From assembly GCF_964340395.1 (NCBI RefSeq), contig NC_135560.1:2601501-2665500 (forward strand): a stretch of 64,000 bases of DNA. Direction: 5' to 3'. Every line of letters starts with the position of its first letter. Positions within the stretch are counted from its first letter, which is position 1. The DNA comes from Glandiceps talaboti. Lineage: Eukaryota > Hemichordata > Enteropneusta > Spengelidae. The position numbers were made by a program, and so were the translations under genes. Below are positions 1 to 11,000 of this stretch, in pieces. The notes beneath the pieces are model-generated. The model had not been told where the DNA came from, made no database searches, and was given only the letters and a program-made list of their open reading frames with translations.

Positions 1-152
1 CATCTTACAGACTATGTCACCAACCACCTGTTACTTTATCATCAGCCAATCTGAAGAAGTGTCCAGGATAGAAGGTAGAACTGTTGACACTCAAAATAAC
101 AACAGCAAGTCTAGTAGGATAGATTGCAATTACTTCATTACTATGACATAGA

Positions 153-470
153 CTACAGTGTATTTGATTTGATAGGTCTCACACAAGTGAAATGAGGTAA
201 ATACTTTGTATAATCATGTCTAAGTAGCGTTGGTCTGTACTCAGTGATGTGAATAATGTTGTAGTTATTACTGTAATACATAGCATAATAAAAACCCTGT
301 GTTACTTTGTATAACCATGGAAGTCCAAATAGGGTTGGTTGACTAGTATTGTAGTTATTACTGTAAACCATAGCAACACTGTGTTACTTTGTATAACCAT
401 GGAAGTCCAAATAGGGTTGGTTGACTAGTATTGTTGTTATTACTGTAAAACCTAGCAACATTACATTTAT
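153..470. repeat. 82 bp degenerate tandem repeat
   Basis: Two near-identical copies of a unit containing ATAACCATGGAAGTCCAAAT lie 82 bp apart (297 and 379). Older partial copies lie on each side. No gene is seen in 1-500. Confidence 0.75.
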
Positions 471-500
471 GTTACTATGTACATTGACATTCAATGCAAC

Positions 501-1163
501 ACTACCAGACACTACCAGTCACTACCAGTCACTACCAGTCACTACCAGACACTACCAGTCACTACCTGACACTACCAGACACTACCAGACACTACCTGAC
601 ACTACCTGACACTACCAGTCACTACCAGTCATTACCTGACACTACCAGTCACTACCAGTCACTACCTGACACTACCTGACACTACCAGACACTACCAGAC
701 ACTACCAGTCATTACCTGACACTACCAGTCACTACCAGTCACTACCTGACACTACCTGACACTACCAGTCACTACCAGTCATTACCTGACACTACCAGAC
801 ACTACCAGTCACTACCTGACACTACCTGACACTACCAGACACTACCAGACACTACCAGTCACTACCAGTCACTACCAGACACTACCAGTCACTACCTGAC
901 ACTACCAGACACTACCAGTCACTACCAGTCACTACCAGACACTACCAGACACTACCAGACACTACCAGTCACTACCTGACACTACCTGACACTACCAGAC
1001 ACTACCAGTCACTACCAGTCATTACCTGACACTACCAGTCACTACCAGTCACTACCTGACACTACCAGTCACCACCAGTCACTACCAGACACTAACAGTC
1101 ACTACCAGTCACTACCAGACACTACCAGTCACTACCAGTCACTACCAGTCACTACCAGTCACT
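501..1163. repeat. 10 bp minisatellite, about 66 copies
   Basis: Units ACTACCAGTC, ACTACCAGAC, ACTACCTGAC and ATTACCTGAC run without a single length change. Blocks of the same variant order recur, which indicates higher-order duplication. Confidence 0.97.
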
Positions 1164-1464
1164 GAGTAAAATGACTTCTGAACTATTAATATGATGTGTT
1201 AATAATTATATATAAATCTTACCTTAGGTAGCATTTTCCAGTTCATAAATCTCCTTTCATCAGATCTACAAATAATCAAATCACAAAATGTTAGTATATT
1301 ATTGTTTTTCATTCACATATCACATTTAAATTAAGCCTTCAAGGATATTGTGTTTTTATAAATATCATTCCTGTAAAGGATATATAAATTATATTTTGTA
1401 AATATTTATACACCAGACCTCATTATCTGTACATAAGAAAGTTACTGTACTGTTGACTATAAAG

Positions 1465-1662
1465 TCATAGACTAGCACCCTCAACGCCAATAGTTACATA
1501 CAACTGGAATCCTGAGTTGACTCTTGAGAGCGTACATACAAACTGTCTGATCTGCCCTAGATCATGTTTAACAAGTTGCTCTAGTTCTAGACCGATAAAC
1601 CCATCACTGGTTTTACAAGCTCCACCATGGTTTGCCATGGTCTCCACACTAAATATTAACAC
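1465..1662 (-). other. Unrecognised 65-codon open frame, possible exon
   Basis: The minus strand reads MANHGGACKTSDGFIGLELE and onwards, ending VNSGFQLYVTIGVEGASL. An AG (atatttag, about 1650) precedes it and a GTATGT donor-like site follows QIRQF at about 1527. Composition is protein-like, unlike the surrounding repeats. It could be a later exon of DENND4 or a UTR segment. I recognise no family. Confidence 0.2.
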
Positions 1663-1697
1663 TCAAGACATGCTGTTAGCTCATTAAATTTACGTAA

Positions 1698-1819
1698 ACT
1701 TGCCATATCATACATTTGCATATCATACACTTGCCATATCATACATTTGCATATCATACACTTGCCATATCATACATTTGCATATCATAAACTTGCCATA
1801 TCATACATTTGCATATCAA
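1698..1819. repeat. 31 bp tandem repeat, about 4 copies
   Basis: The unit contains CTTGCCATATCATACATTTG. Nothing else is recognisable between 1164 and 2170 apart from the doubtful open frame at 1465-1662. Confidence 0.9.
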
Positions 1820-2172
1820 AAAACAGAAACCAATGCTCCTAAAACATGCAATGTGGTTGAAATACTAACATGTTAAACTAACTAACTTTTAGTGTGAAAA
1901 CATAGTACCAAATGACTATCAACATTTCACTTCAGATCAGAGTAATTAGTACATGTAGTAACTTTTTAAAATTCTTTGTCAATCTTAACTTAGTTATGTT
2001 GACTGGACAATTCAGTCCTTATTAGATCAATTATTATCTCTTTTACTCATCATTATCTGATCATACTGTGTACACTAACTTGATGTTCTTGTGTAAACAG
2101 TCATGAAATTAATATTTGTTTGTCAACAAATCAGAAATGTATGCCGGGATGCTTATTGGATATGTTCACTGG

Positions 2173-2351
2173 ACATACATACATATATACATACATACAT
2201 GCATGCATGCATGCATACATACATACATACATACATACATACATACATACATACATACATACATACATACATACATACATACATACATACATACATACAT
2301 ACATACATACATACATACATACATACATACATACATACATACATACATACA

Positions 2352-2380
<29 letters not shown>
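2173..2380. repeat. (ACAT)n microsatellite
   Basis: About 50 copies, with a short GCATGCATGC interruption near 2200. Confidence 0.98.
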
Positions 2381-2382
<2 letters not shown>

Positions 2383-3616
2383 CATATTCTATACTACTAT
2401 CCTATTTCGGGGAAAGATACGCAAAACATAATGCAAAGTCTGAAGCCAAATTAAAGTTGTAATTATTTTAATTATTTTTACTTGCCAAATATTTGCATTT
2501 TGGAAAGGCAAGACACGTTCATGTCGTTTAACTTTACATGTGAACTGTCGGCCATAACTTCAACCGCATGTCTGGCATGCCCTTCCTTACGCAAGTTGTC
2601 TGAATTCTGGTTCACTGTCATTCCAAATTGCACGACAATATAGAATTAACCACAAGTTACATGTTATCTGAAAACATCACACTTTTATAGTGGGTCTGAA
2701 GTGTGATTTTAGTGAGTACCAAGAACGTCCTGTGTTGATACTCAAGATGCTTGCTGTGGAAAATTGCTCGGTCAAATGAGGTCACCTTCAGCTTCTGGTC
2801 GAATCAGGATAGAGTATGCAAATGAGGATGTTGCGGACTGATTTGAAGTTTACAACCCTGTTTCGAACAAACGCTTGTCATTTGGGCGCCCAATGCGTAG
2901 AATTATGACTATAGCACATATTACATTGCTTGTTTGACGTCAATAGTGTCTTTTGAAAAGTGGCAGTTTACTTAAAGTCTCGTCGACTGATTTCCAATAT
3001 GGCGTCGGTCATTATGCTCATTAACATATTCATTTTTTTTTCAAATTACAAAAAAAAAATCATAAAAAATAAAAATGAGGATGTGCTGACTTGAAATTAA
3101 CAAATCTGAGTAAGCTACCCCCTGCGCATCAACACGCCAGATATCAAAGCAATCTAATAAGAGGTTTTCAAGGAGTTGATGAAAATGACATTTTATGAAA
3201 AAAAATCATAAAAAATTGAAAATGGCACAGATCAACTTGGCATGAACAAATCTGAATAGCCTCCCCCCAGGGAACATGAACACCAAATATCGAAGAATTC
3301 CGACTGTCACTTCCGGAGTAGATAGTAAAAATATAAAAGTTTGACGGACACCTATGATTCACTCTACTCTCTATACCTCAATACCCACCTATACCTAAAG
3401 CTACGCTTTCAGCTTTCGCTGACAGCGGAGCTAAAAAGTGTAATAACAAAACAGACTAACTTATAACATGCAACATGCAGAGTGCAACTATCACTTGTAT
3501 AATAGTTTGTTTATGTTTTACCTGTCTGCAGTTGCCTCATCAGAACACATTTTAGGCCAGTAGTAGCAATGAGTTGATGAAGAGAAAAGATTGAATATGA
3601 AGACAAAGGAAGAGAA
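2381..3616. other. Intergenic or intronic sequence with dispersed-repeat fragments
   Basis: No gene seen. Two diverged copies of a unit of about 140 bp (ATCATAAAAAAT, then ACAAATCTGA) occur at 3050-3330. A short hairpin (AGCTACGCTTTCAGC with GCTGACAGCGGAGCT) lies at 3400-3434. This looks like an old transposon tail. Confidence 0.4.
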
Positions 3617-3702
3617 TGATGAGTAGTAAAGTACAAGCACTGTACTCAACATAAAACATGATGAGTAGTAAAGTACAAGCACTGTACTCAACATAAAAGT
3701 TA
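3617..3702. repeat. 42 bp tandem duplication
   Basis: GATGAGTAGTAAAGTACAAG recurs 42 bp apart (3618 and 3660), essentially identical. Confidence 0.9.
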
Positions 3703-3917
3703 TTTGTTGTGTTTGTGACAAATACAGACCAAAATTACAGATGTCAATCAACCTATAGGAAAAGACTTATTAACATTTTGTCAAACATTTCTAGTACTAA
3801 ATTTTTTCTTTTGTATTTGCAATAAAAATGTACCTTTACACAACATTCACAACGCAGATTAACTTTCAGTTGAAGCAATGATTGGTTGATTCCAACAAAC
3901 TGTACACTTCTAATTAT

Positions 3918-4151
3918 TCACTTTGGCGATAGTGTACTGAGAGGTTTTGACAACTTGACCACATTGGTGATGATATACTCAAAGAGATTTGGAAAAGGTG
4001 TCCACATACACACACAAGCTTGAGTGAATGTCATGCATAGTTTAGGTAGTTTTGTATCTAGGCCAATCAGATCTTTGGATGTATCCCATCCATGTATTAA
4101 TTTAGTATAATCCACAGAATAAAAGCATTGCCTGAAAGTCAACAAACACAC
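3918..4151 (-). other. Open stretch with splice-acceptor-like start; doubtful DENND4 exon
   Basis: On the minus strand a polypyrimidine tract and AG (gttgactttcag, about 4132) precede an open frame in the phase that would continue exon 9. It would read QCFYSVDYTKLIHGWDTSKD and onwards. The residues do not resemble the DENND4 continuation (expected SDEKKN..W..LPKKPCK), so it is probably chance. Recorded only as a candidate. Confidence 0.12.
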
Positions 4152-4518
4152 TCCAGCTGTTAGTTTTTACATCAATCTGATGACCTTTGTTTACTGTAGT
4201 CAAGGAACATTAATTGAGTGAAATGGCATCAAGTTTGTTTGAACTCACTAGATTATGAATTCAATGGGCAATGTATATAACAATGCACTTTAACAAATTT
4301 ATGACAGGTTTCTCCATTAGTTAATGTCTTCATTATTGGTATGGCATAGAAAGGTGACTAGAATTACACATAAATAGATGAATCAGATGAATGGGAAGAG
4401 CTGGAAAGATGGCAGGAAAGGTTAGTGAAATATGGAAGAGATGAATGAATGGAAATATCCATGAGCTTGCTAGAAAGTTAAGTGGGATCCAGGAAGGTGG
4501 ATGAACAGAAATATTAAA

Positions 4519-7500
4519 TATGTCAATGGAAGGATTGATGGAAAGTGAAAGGAAAGATTGATGGAAAGTGAATGGAAAGATTGATGGAAAGTGAATGGAA
4601 GGATTGATGGAAAGTGAATGGAAGGACTGATGGAAAGTGAATGGAAAGATTGATGGAAAGTGAATGGAAAGATTGATGGAAAGTGAATGGAAAGATTGAT
4701 GGAAAGTGAATGGAAGGATTGATGGAAAGTGAATGGAAAGATTGATGGAAAGTGAATGGAAAGATTGATGGAAAGTGAAAGGAAGGATTGATGGAAAGTG
4801 AATGGAAGGATTGATGGAAAGTGAATGGAAAGATTGATGGAAAGTGAATGGAAGGATTGATGGAAAGTGAATGGAAGGATTGATGGAAAGTGAATGGAAA
4901 GATTGATGGAAAGTGAATGGAAAGATTAATGGAAAGTGAATGGAAGGATTGATGGAAAGTGAATGGAAGGACTGATGGAAAGTGAAAGGATTGATGGAAA
5001 GTGAATGGAAGGATTGATGGAAAGTGAAAGGATTGATGGAAAGTGAATGGAAAGATTGATGGAAAGTGAATGGAAAGATTGATGGAAAGTGAATGGAAGG
5101 ATTGATGGAAAGTGAATGGAAGGATTGATGGAAAGTGAATGGAAAGATTGATGGAAAGTGAATGGAAGGATTGATGGAAAGTGAATGGAAGGATTGATGG
5201 AAAGTGAATGGAAGGATTGATGGAAAGTGAATGGAAAGATTGATGGAAAGTGAATGGAAAGATTAATGGAAAGTGAATGGAAGTATTGATGGAAAGTGAA
5301 TGGAAGTATTGATGGAAAGTGAATGGAAGGATTAATGGAAAGTGAAAGGAAGGATTGATGGAAAGTGAATGGAAGGATTAATGGAAAGTGAAAGGAAGGA
5401 TTGATGGAAAGTGAATGGAAGGATTAATGGAAAGTGAATGGAAAGATTAATGGAAAGTGAATGGAAAGATTGATGGAAAGTGAATGGAAAGATTGATGGA
5501 AAGTGAATGGAAGGATTGATGGAAAGTGAAAGGATTGATGGAAAGTGAATGGAAGGACTGATGGAAAGTGAATGGAAGTATTGATGGAAAGTGAATGGAA
5601 AGATTGATGGAAAGTGAATGGAAAGATTGATGGAAAGTGAATGGAAGGATTGATGGAAAGTGAATGGCAGGATTGATGGAAAGTGAATGGAAAGATTGAT
5701 GGAAAGTGAAAGGAAGGATTGATGGAAAGTGAATGGAAAGATTAATGGAAAGTGAATGGAAAGATTGATGGAAAGTGAATGGAAGGATTGATGGAAAGTG
5801 AAAGGATTGATGGAAAGTGAATGGAAGGATTGATGGAAAGTGAATGGAAGGACTGATGGAAAGTGAAAGGATTGATGGAAAGTGAATGGAAGGATTGATG
5901 GAAAGTGAAAGGATTGATGGAAAGTGAATGGAAAGATTGATGGAAAGTGAATGGAAAGATTGATGGAAAGTGAATGGAAGGATTGATGGAAAGTGAATGG
6001 AAGGATTGATGGAAAGTGAATGGAAAGATTGATGGAAAGTGAATGGAAGGATTGATGGAAAGTGAATGGAAGGATTGATGGAAAGTGAATGGAAGGATTG
6101 ATGGAAAGTGAATGGAAAGATTGATGGAAAGTGAATGGAAAGATTAATGGAAAGTGAATGGAAGTATTGATGGAAAGTGAATGGAAGTATTGATGGAAAG
6201 TGAATGGAAGGATTAATGGAAAGTGAAAGGAAGGATTGATGGAAAGTGAATGGAAGGATTAATGGAAAGTGAAAGGAAGGATTGATGGAAAGTGAATGGA
6301 AGGATTAATGGAAAGTGAATGGAAAGATTAATGGAAAGTGAATGGAAAGATTGATGGAAAGTGAATGGAAAGATTGATGGAAAGTGAATGGAAGGATTGA
6401 TGGAAAGTGAAAGGATTGATGGAAAGTGAATGGAAGGACTGATGGAAAGTGAATGGAAGTATTGATGGAAAGTGAATGGAAAGATTGATGGAAAGTGAAT
6501 GGAAAGATTGATGGAAAGTGAATGGAAAGATTGATGGAAAGTGAATGGAAAGATTGATGGAAAGTGAATGGAAAGATTGATGGAAAGTGAATGGAAGTAT
6601 TGATGGAAAGTGAATGGAAAGATTGATGGAAAGTGAATGGAAGGACTGATGGAAAGTGAATGGAAGGATTGATGGAAAGTGAATGGAAGGATTGATGGAA
6701 AGTGAATGGAAAGATTGATGGAAAGTGAATGGAAGGATTGATGGAAAGTGAATGGAAAGATTGATGGAAAGTGAATGGAAGGACTGATGGAAAGTGAATG
6801 GAAGGATTGATGGAAAGTGAAAGGATTGATGGAAAGTGAATGGAAGGATTGATGGAAAGTGAATGGAAAGATTAATGGAAAGTGAATGGAAAGATTGATG
6901 GAAAGTGAATGGAAAGATTGATGGAAAGTGAATGGAAGGATTGATGGAAAGTGAAAGGAAGGATTGATGGAAAGTGAATGGAAAGATTAATGGAAAGTGA
7001 ATGGAAAGATTGATGGAAAGATTGATGGAAAGTGAAAGGATTGATGGAAAGTGAATGGAAGGATTGATGGAAAGTGAATGGAAAGATTGATGGAAAGTGA
7101 AAGGATTGATGGAAAGTGAAAGGATTGATGGAAAGTGAATGGAAGGATTGATGGAAAGTGAATGGAAGGATTGATGGAAAGTGAAAGGATTGATGGAAAG
7201 TGAAAGGAAGGATTAATGGAAAGTAAATGGAAGGATTGATGGAAAGTGAAAGGAAGGATTAATGGAAAGTGAATGGAAAGATTGATGGAAAGTGAATGGA
7301 AGGATTGATGGAAAGTGAATGGAAAGATTGATGGAAAGTGAATGGAAGGATTGATGGAAAGTGAAAGGATTGATGGAAAGTGAATGGAAGGATTGATGGA
7401 AAGTGAATGGAAGGACTGATGGAAAGTGAAAGGATTGATGGAAAGTGAATGGAAGGATTGATGGAAAGTGAAAGGATTGATGGAAAGTGAATGGAAAGAT

Positions 7501-7747
7501 TGATGGAAAGTGAATGGAAGGATTGATGGAAAGTGAATGGAAAGATTGATGGAAAGTGAATGGAAGGACTGATGGAAAGTGAAAGGAAGGAATGATGGAA
7601 AGTGAATGGAAGGATTGATGGAAAGTGAATGGAAGGACTGATGGAAAGTGAATGGAAGGATTGATGGAAAGTGAATGGAAGGACTGATGGAAAGTGAAAG
7701 GAAGGAATGATGGAAAGTGAATGAAAAGATTGATGGAAAGTGAATGG
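4519..7747. repeat. 23 bp minisatellite, about 140 copies
   Basis: The unit is ATGGAAAGTGAATGGAA(A/G)G followed by ATTG, with a 19 bp short form (GTGAAAGGATTG). A block at about 4929-5645 is repeated 881 bp further on (5810-6526) with the same order of variants. The long open frames on the minus strand (LSINPSIHFPS-type repeats) are products of the array. Confidence 0.98.
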
Positions 7748-7861
7748 GAAATAGCCAGATAGACTGATGAATATGTAAATAGATATAGATGTAGATCACA
7801 GCATAGAGAAATGTTAGTTAAAACAATGTCAATTTGTAACAATGCTAAATCTGGTACTTAC

Positions 7862-8037
7862 TGTGAAATTGTATTTGTGTCTAAATCAACACACACAACA
7901 TCTGTTGGAGGATCGTATATATCAAAATATCGTGAATCAACACCAACTATGAATGGTATAGGTGCATTAAGGACGGCAGACAGACCAAGTGGACACAACG
8001 GGATATATGGACATTGCCATGTAAAAGGTGAAATCAT
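7862..8037 (-). CDS. DENND4: DENND4 exon 9 (cDENN, residues 439-496)
   Basis: The acceptor is ttgtacag|ATG and the donor is TCACA|gtaagt, phase 2. It encodes [20 protein letters not shown], then [20 protein letters not shown] and [18 protein letters not shown]. The strings [26 protein letters not shown] and PP.DVVC(I/V)DLDTN are near-invariant in DENND4. This is the last exon I can place. The 3.2 kb 23 bp array begins about 115 nt downstream. Confidence 0.95.
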
Positions 8038-11000
8038 CTGTACAAACAAAATATTGAAAGTTTTTATTACATTTTGAATATTTTCTCTTTTAGACTCCAC
8101 TAGAGAAATGAAAATTGGTTTCATTCAGGTCAGTGAAAATTGTTGTGACCAATAATTATGTATTGGTTTCATCACATTAAGTTACGTCAATTAATTGGTT
8201 TAACAACCTAGTTATGTACACATCATTATATATGTACATTTCATGTTGTAATTCTGTATACTGCTACATGTTACATCAGTACGCATAGCTATATCACTAT
8301 CATATGAAAACCACATTGACAGCTTGGAAAAATAGAAGCGAACAAATCCATTCAAGAATTTGAAAACGTTGACAAATCAAAGTTTGGATTGATGGGTGAA
8401 GTTGATCAGGTTTCAAGTATTCTCATTGATGCAGAGTACACAACTAATATTAATAAATACAGGACTATGACAAACATTCTAATTATTGATGTAGAGTACA
8501 CAACTAATATTAATAAATACAGGACTATGACAAACATTCTAATTATTTAGATAATAAACCTTACTGTTGAGACAGCTTCAGCTACACTGGTGAGAACAGC
8601 AGGCCTCAGTGAATGTAACAATATCTTGTGTTCAGTTACAGCAAACAATAACAACGTTAAGCAGTTCTCAGGACCAAGATTTCGTAACAACGCTGTATAG
8701 GAGGCACCACTTAGTGGTAATGGTGATGTCTGGGGCTGCACCAAGAATAGCGAGTCATGGGCAAGCTGAAAACAATAAAACATCACGTTAGTGGTGATGT
8801 CTGGAGTACAACAATACATCACAATGTTTACTGGTGATGTCTGGAGTACACACTACATCACGTTAGTGGTGATGTCTGGAGTACACAATACATCACGTTA
8901 GTGGTGATGTCTGGAGTACACACTACATCACATTAGTGGTGATGTCTGGAGTACATAATACATCACACATTAGTGGTGATGTCTGGAGTACACACTACAT
9001 CACGTTAGTGGTGATGTCTGGAGTACACACTACATCACGTTAGTGGTGATGTCTGGAGTACACAATACATCACGTTAGTGGTGATGTCTGGAGTACACAC
9101 TACATCACATTAGTGGTGATGTCTGGAGTACATAATACATCACACATTAGTGGTGATGTCTGGAGTACACACTACATCACGTTAGTGGTGATGTCTGGAG
9201 TACACACTACATCACGTTAGTGGTGATGTCTGGAGTACACACTACATCACATTAGTGGTGATGTCTGGAGTACACACTACATCACATTAGTGGTGATGTC
9301 TGGAGTACACACTACATCACGTTAGTGGTGATGTCTGGAGTACACACTACATCACATTACTGGTGATGTCTGGAGTACACAATACATCATGTTAGTGGTG
9401 ATGTCTGGAGTACAACCCTCACCCCTATACATCTCACCCCTTACATATCACATCTACTACCCTCCCCCTATACATCTCACCCCGTACATATCACATCTAC
9501 TACCCTCACCCCTATACATCTCACCCCTTACATATCACATCTACTACAAGTGCATACAATAACATGGTTACATTTCAGTGTACTAGGCTTGACTTCTTTT
9601 TGCCAATCATTTTGGAGAAATCACCAAAATTCAGAGAAGTACAGTCAAGCTATGGCTAATAAGTATTACATCGAACTATGTAAGTACTGCTGGGACTGGA
9701 TTACATTTAACATACATGTACTGTAGGTACATATTACATTGAATAGATGTAAACTATGTAAGTACTGCTGGGACTGGATTACATTTAACATACATGTACT
9801 GTAGGTACACATTACATTGAATAGATGTAAACTATGTAAGTACTGCTGGGACTGGATTACATTTAACATACATGTACTGTAAGTACATATTACATTGAAT
9901 AGATGTAAACTATGTAAGTACTGCTGGGACTGGATTACATTTAACATACATGTACTGTAGGTACATATTACATTGAATAGATGTAAACTATGTAAGTACT
10001 GCTGGGACTGGATTACATTTAACATACATGTACTGTAGGTACATATTACATTGAATAGATGTAAACTATGTAGACTTACTGGCATCATAATCCTGGGTCT
10101 TTGGGCTGTTGGAAAGGGTACTTCATGCATAAAGTGAGCAATATGCCTGTAAACAGAATGTTAAAATAAATTCATCTAATTCTAAAGTATGAATTCATAA
10201 AATTGAATTAGGCAGATAAAACTATAAACCCATTAATAGTGCATTATTGAGCAATGATTTATGACATTCTAAAGTCCATGTAAGGACCATTTATAAACCC
10301 AATTAATGACTTCATCTCTTGTTACTCACATTGAAACAACAACATTTGACATCACATAAAAAACATGCATGCTTGGCCTTGTTTTGATAAGATTTGAATT
10401 TTCTTCTTCAGGTCTTTAGGTCTGATTTAGCTGACCTTGCACTCCTACCCAAACCCCTGTGCACTGCTTACAGGATTTCCTAAATACTTTGAATACATGT
10501 TGAATGGTTTCAAAGTAAAATAGTGAAAGAATATGATAGAACTTCATGACATGTGAGTGCAAGTGTCACATACTCCATTCTCCATACTCAGAGTAATGTA
10601 GAATTTAGGATTAAACGCCATATGTATAGCAGTACAAGTGGAGTAAACAGACTTCATCTTTGAGTATTTTAGGACTTTGGATAGCAACATGGTCAGGAAG
10701 CTGTGTGACAGGAAGTCTGCTGTCATTGATAACAAACTACTCAGATATCCATGACATGCACACTACTCGGATATCCATGACATGTATAACTTTGTAATAC
10801 ACATACAACACTGGAGTACATATAAGCCTACCAATTAGTATTACAAACTGATTGCCTAACTACTCAGCACTGTTTTTGTTCAGGATGGGAAGCTGAACAT
10901 TGACCCCAAAATCCCTTGGTTTTCAACAAGTTCCCCAATAAAACTAAGATACAAGATATGAAAATCTACATATTTTCCAGCTTTAACTTCTTTTCCTGTT

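Noticed and set aside
4519-7747. CRISPR-like regular repeats
   Set aside because: Repeats are contiguous with no unique spacers, and the genome is eukaryotic; the same holds for every other array here.
6987-7842. 270- and 209-codon Ser/Phe/His/Pro repeat ORFs
   Set aside because: Frames of the 23 bp minisatellite; two overlapping frames are open at once.
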